Of a stretch of 5,392 bases of DNA, positions 5,261 through 5,392 are shown piece by piece; the first letter of the stretch is position 1, and every line of letters begins with the position of its first letter. The notes under the pieces are model-generated. The model saw only the letters and a program-made list of their open reading frames with translations. It did no database searches and had not been told where the DNA came from. The position numbers and the translations under genes are program-made. The stretch is from Clostridia bacterium (lineage in GTDB: Bacteria > Bacillota_E > RBS10-35 > JAJYVN01). The stretch is taken from contig DAHWHV010000613.1 of NCBI GenBank assembly GCA_027335545.1, positions 1-5,392 of the forward strand, written 5' to 3'.

Positions 5261-5392
5261 TCGTCCCCGACGCCCCCGCCCAGGGACGGGTGTGGCTGCC
5301 TGGGGCCCTGGGCGTGAGTGCGGTGCGGGGCACCCCGGGGGTCGCGCCCGGGCGGGCGGCTCGCCGCGAGCGCCGCATCGGCGCGCGGCGGC
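5261..5392. other. 3' edge of window: hairpins and an open frame of unknown status
   Basis: An 8-bp inverted repeat (5278-5285 with 5306-5313) and a 5-bp hairpin (5322-5326 with 5330-5334, loop GGG) are present. A forward frame with GTG codons at 5290, 5314 and 5323 stays open to the window end and becomes Arg-rich (RAARRERRIGARR). It may be the N-terminus of another gene, but too little is visible to assign it and no good ribosome site precedes it. Confidence 0.35.

Noticed and set aside
3663..5378. Very long minus-strand open frame (571 codons)
   Set aside because: It overlaps the real oxidoreductase in another frame and is antisense to the envelope gene; the translation is Arg/Pro/Ser-rich with no domain, typical of a GC-rich shadow frame.
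1..5392. CRISPR array, tRNA, rRNA, transposase or attachment sites
   Set aside because: No regularly spaced repeats of CRISPR length, no tRNA-like cloverleaf, and no transposase, integrase or terminal inverted repeats were seen.

Overview
This is a chromosomal-looking stretch of very GC-rich bacterial DNA (about three quarters G+C in the lines I sampled). It holds three well-supported protein genes and no sign of phage, plasmid, insertion sequence, CRISPR array, tRNA or rRNA. The small third gene encodes a protein with a lipoprotein-type N-terminus and a sortase-type C-terminus (IPKTG, hydrophobic segment, Arg-rich tail), which points to a Gram-positive cell envelope. With the GC content and the PreP-like M16C peptidase, this suggests a high-GC Gram-positive bacterium, for example a GC-rich Bacillota lineage of the Thermaerobacter/Symbiobacterium kind, or an actinobacterium. 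The lineage is an inference; no marker gene is present.

Layout. Bases 1-266 are GC-rich sequence without convincing coding signal. Bases 267-3227 (+) encode a 986-residue zinc metallopeptidase of family M16C (presequence-protease/insulinase type), with the zinc site and the C-terminal Arg/Tyr pair both intact. After a 49-bp gap filled by a strong hairpin lies the convergent gene 3277-4311 (-), a 344-residue Gfo/Idh/MocA-family NAD(P)-dependent oxidoreductase. A 394-bp divergent intergenic region follows. It contains a perfect 12-bp direct repeat, a small dyad and three consecutive predicted stems that could form a structured leader RNA. Bases 4706-5158 (+) encode a 150-residue low-complexity envelope protein. 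The last 234 bp contain several inverted repeats and, at the edge, an open frame that might be the start of another gene.

The genes do not form an operon: the first two converge and the last two diverge. I see no evidence that the peptidase and the oxidoreductase work together. The most unusual item is the small envelope protein. It appears to consist only of a Ser/Thr/Ala/Gly linker with a lipid anchor signal at one end and a cell-wall sorting signal at the other, behind a possibly structured leader. I did not find a clear multi-gene novel system in this window.
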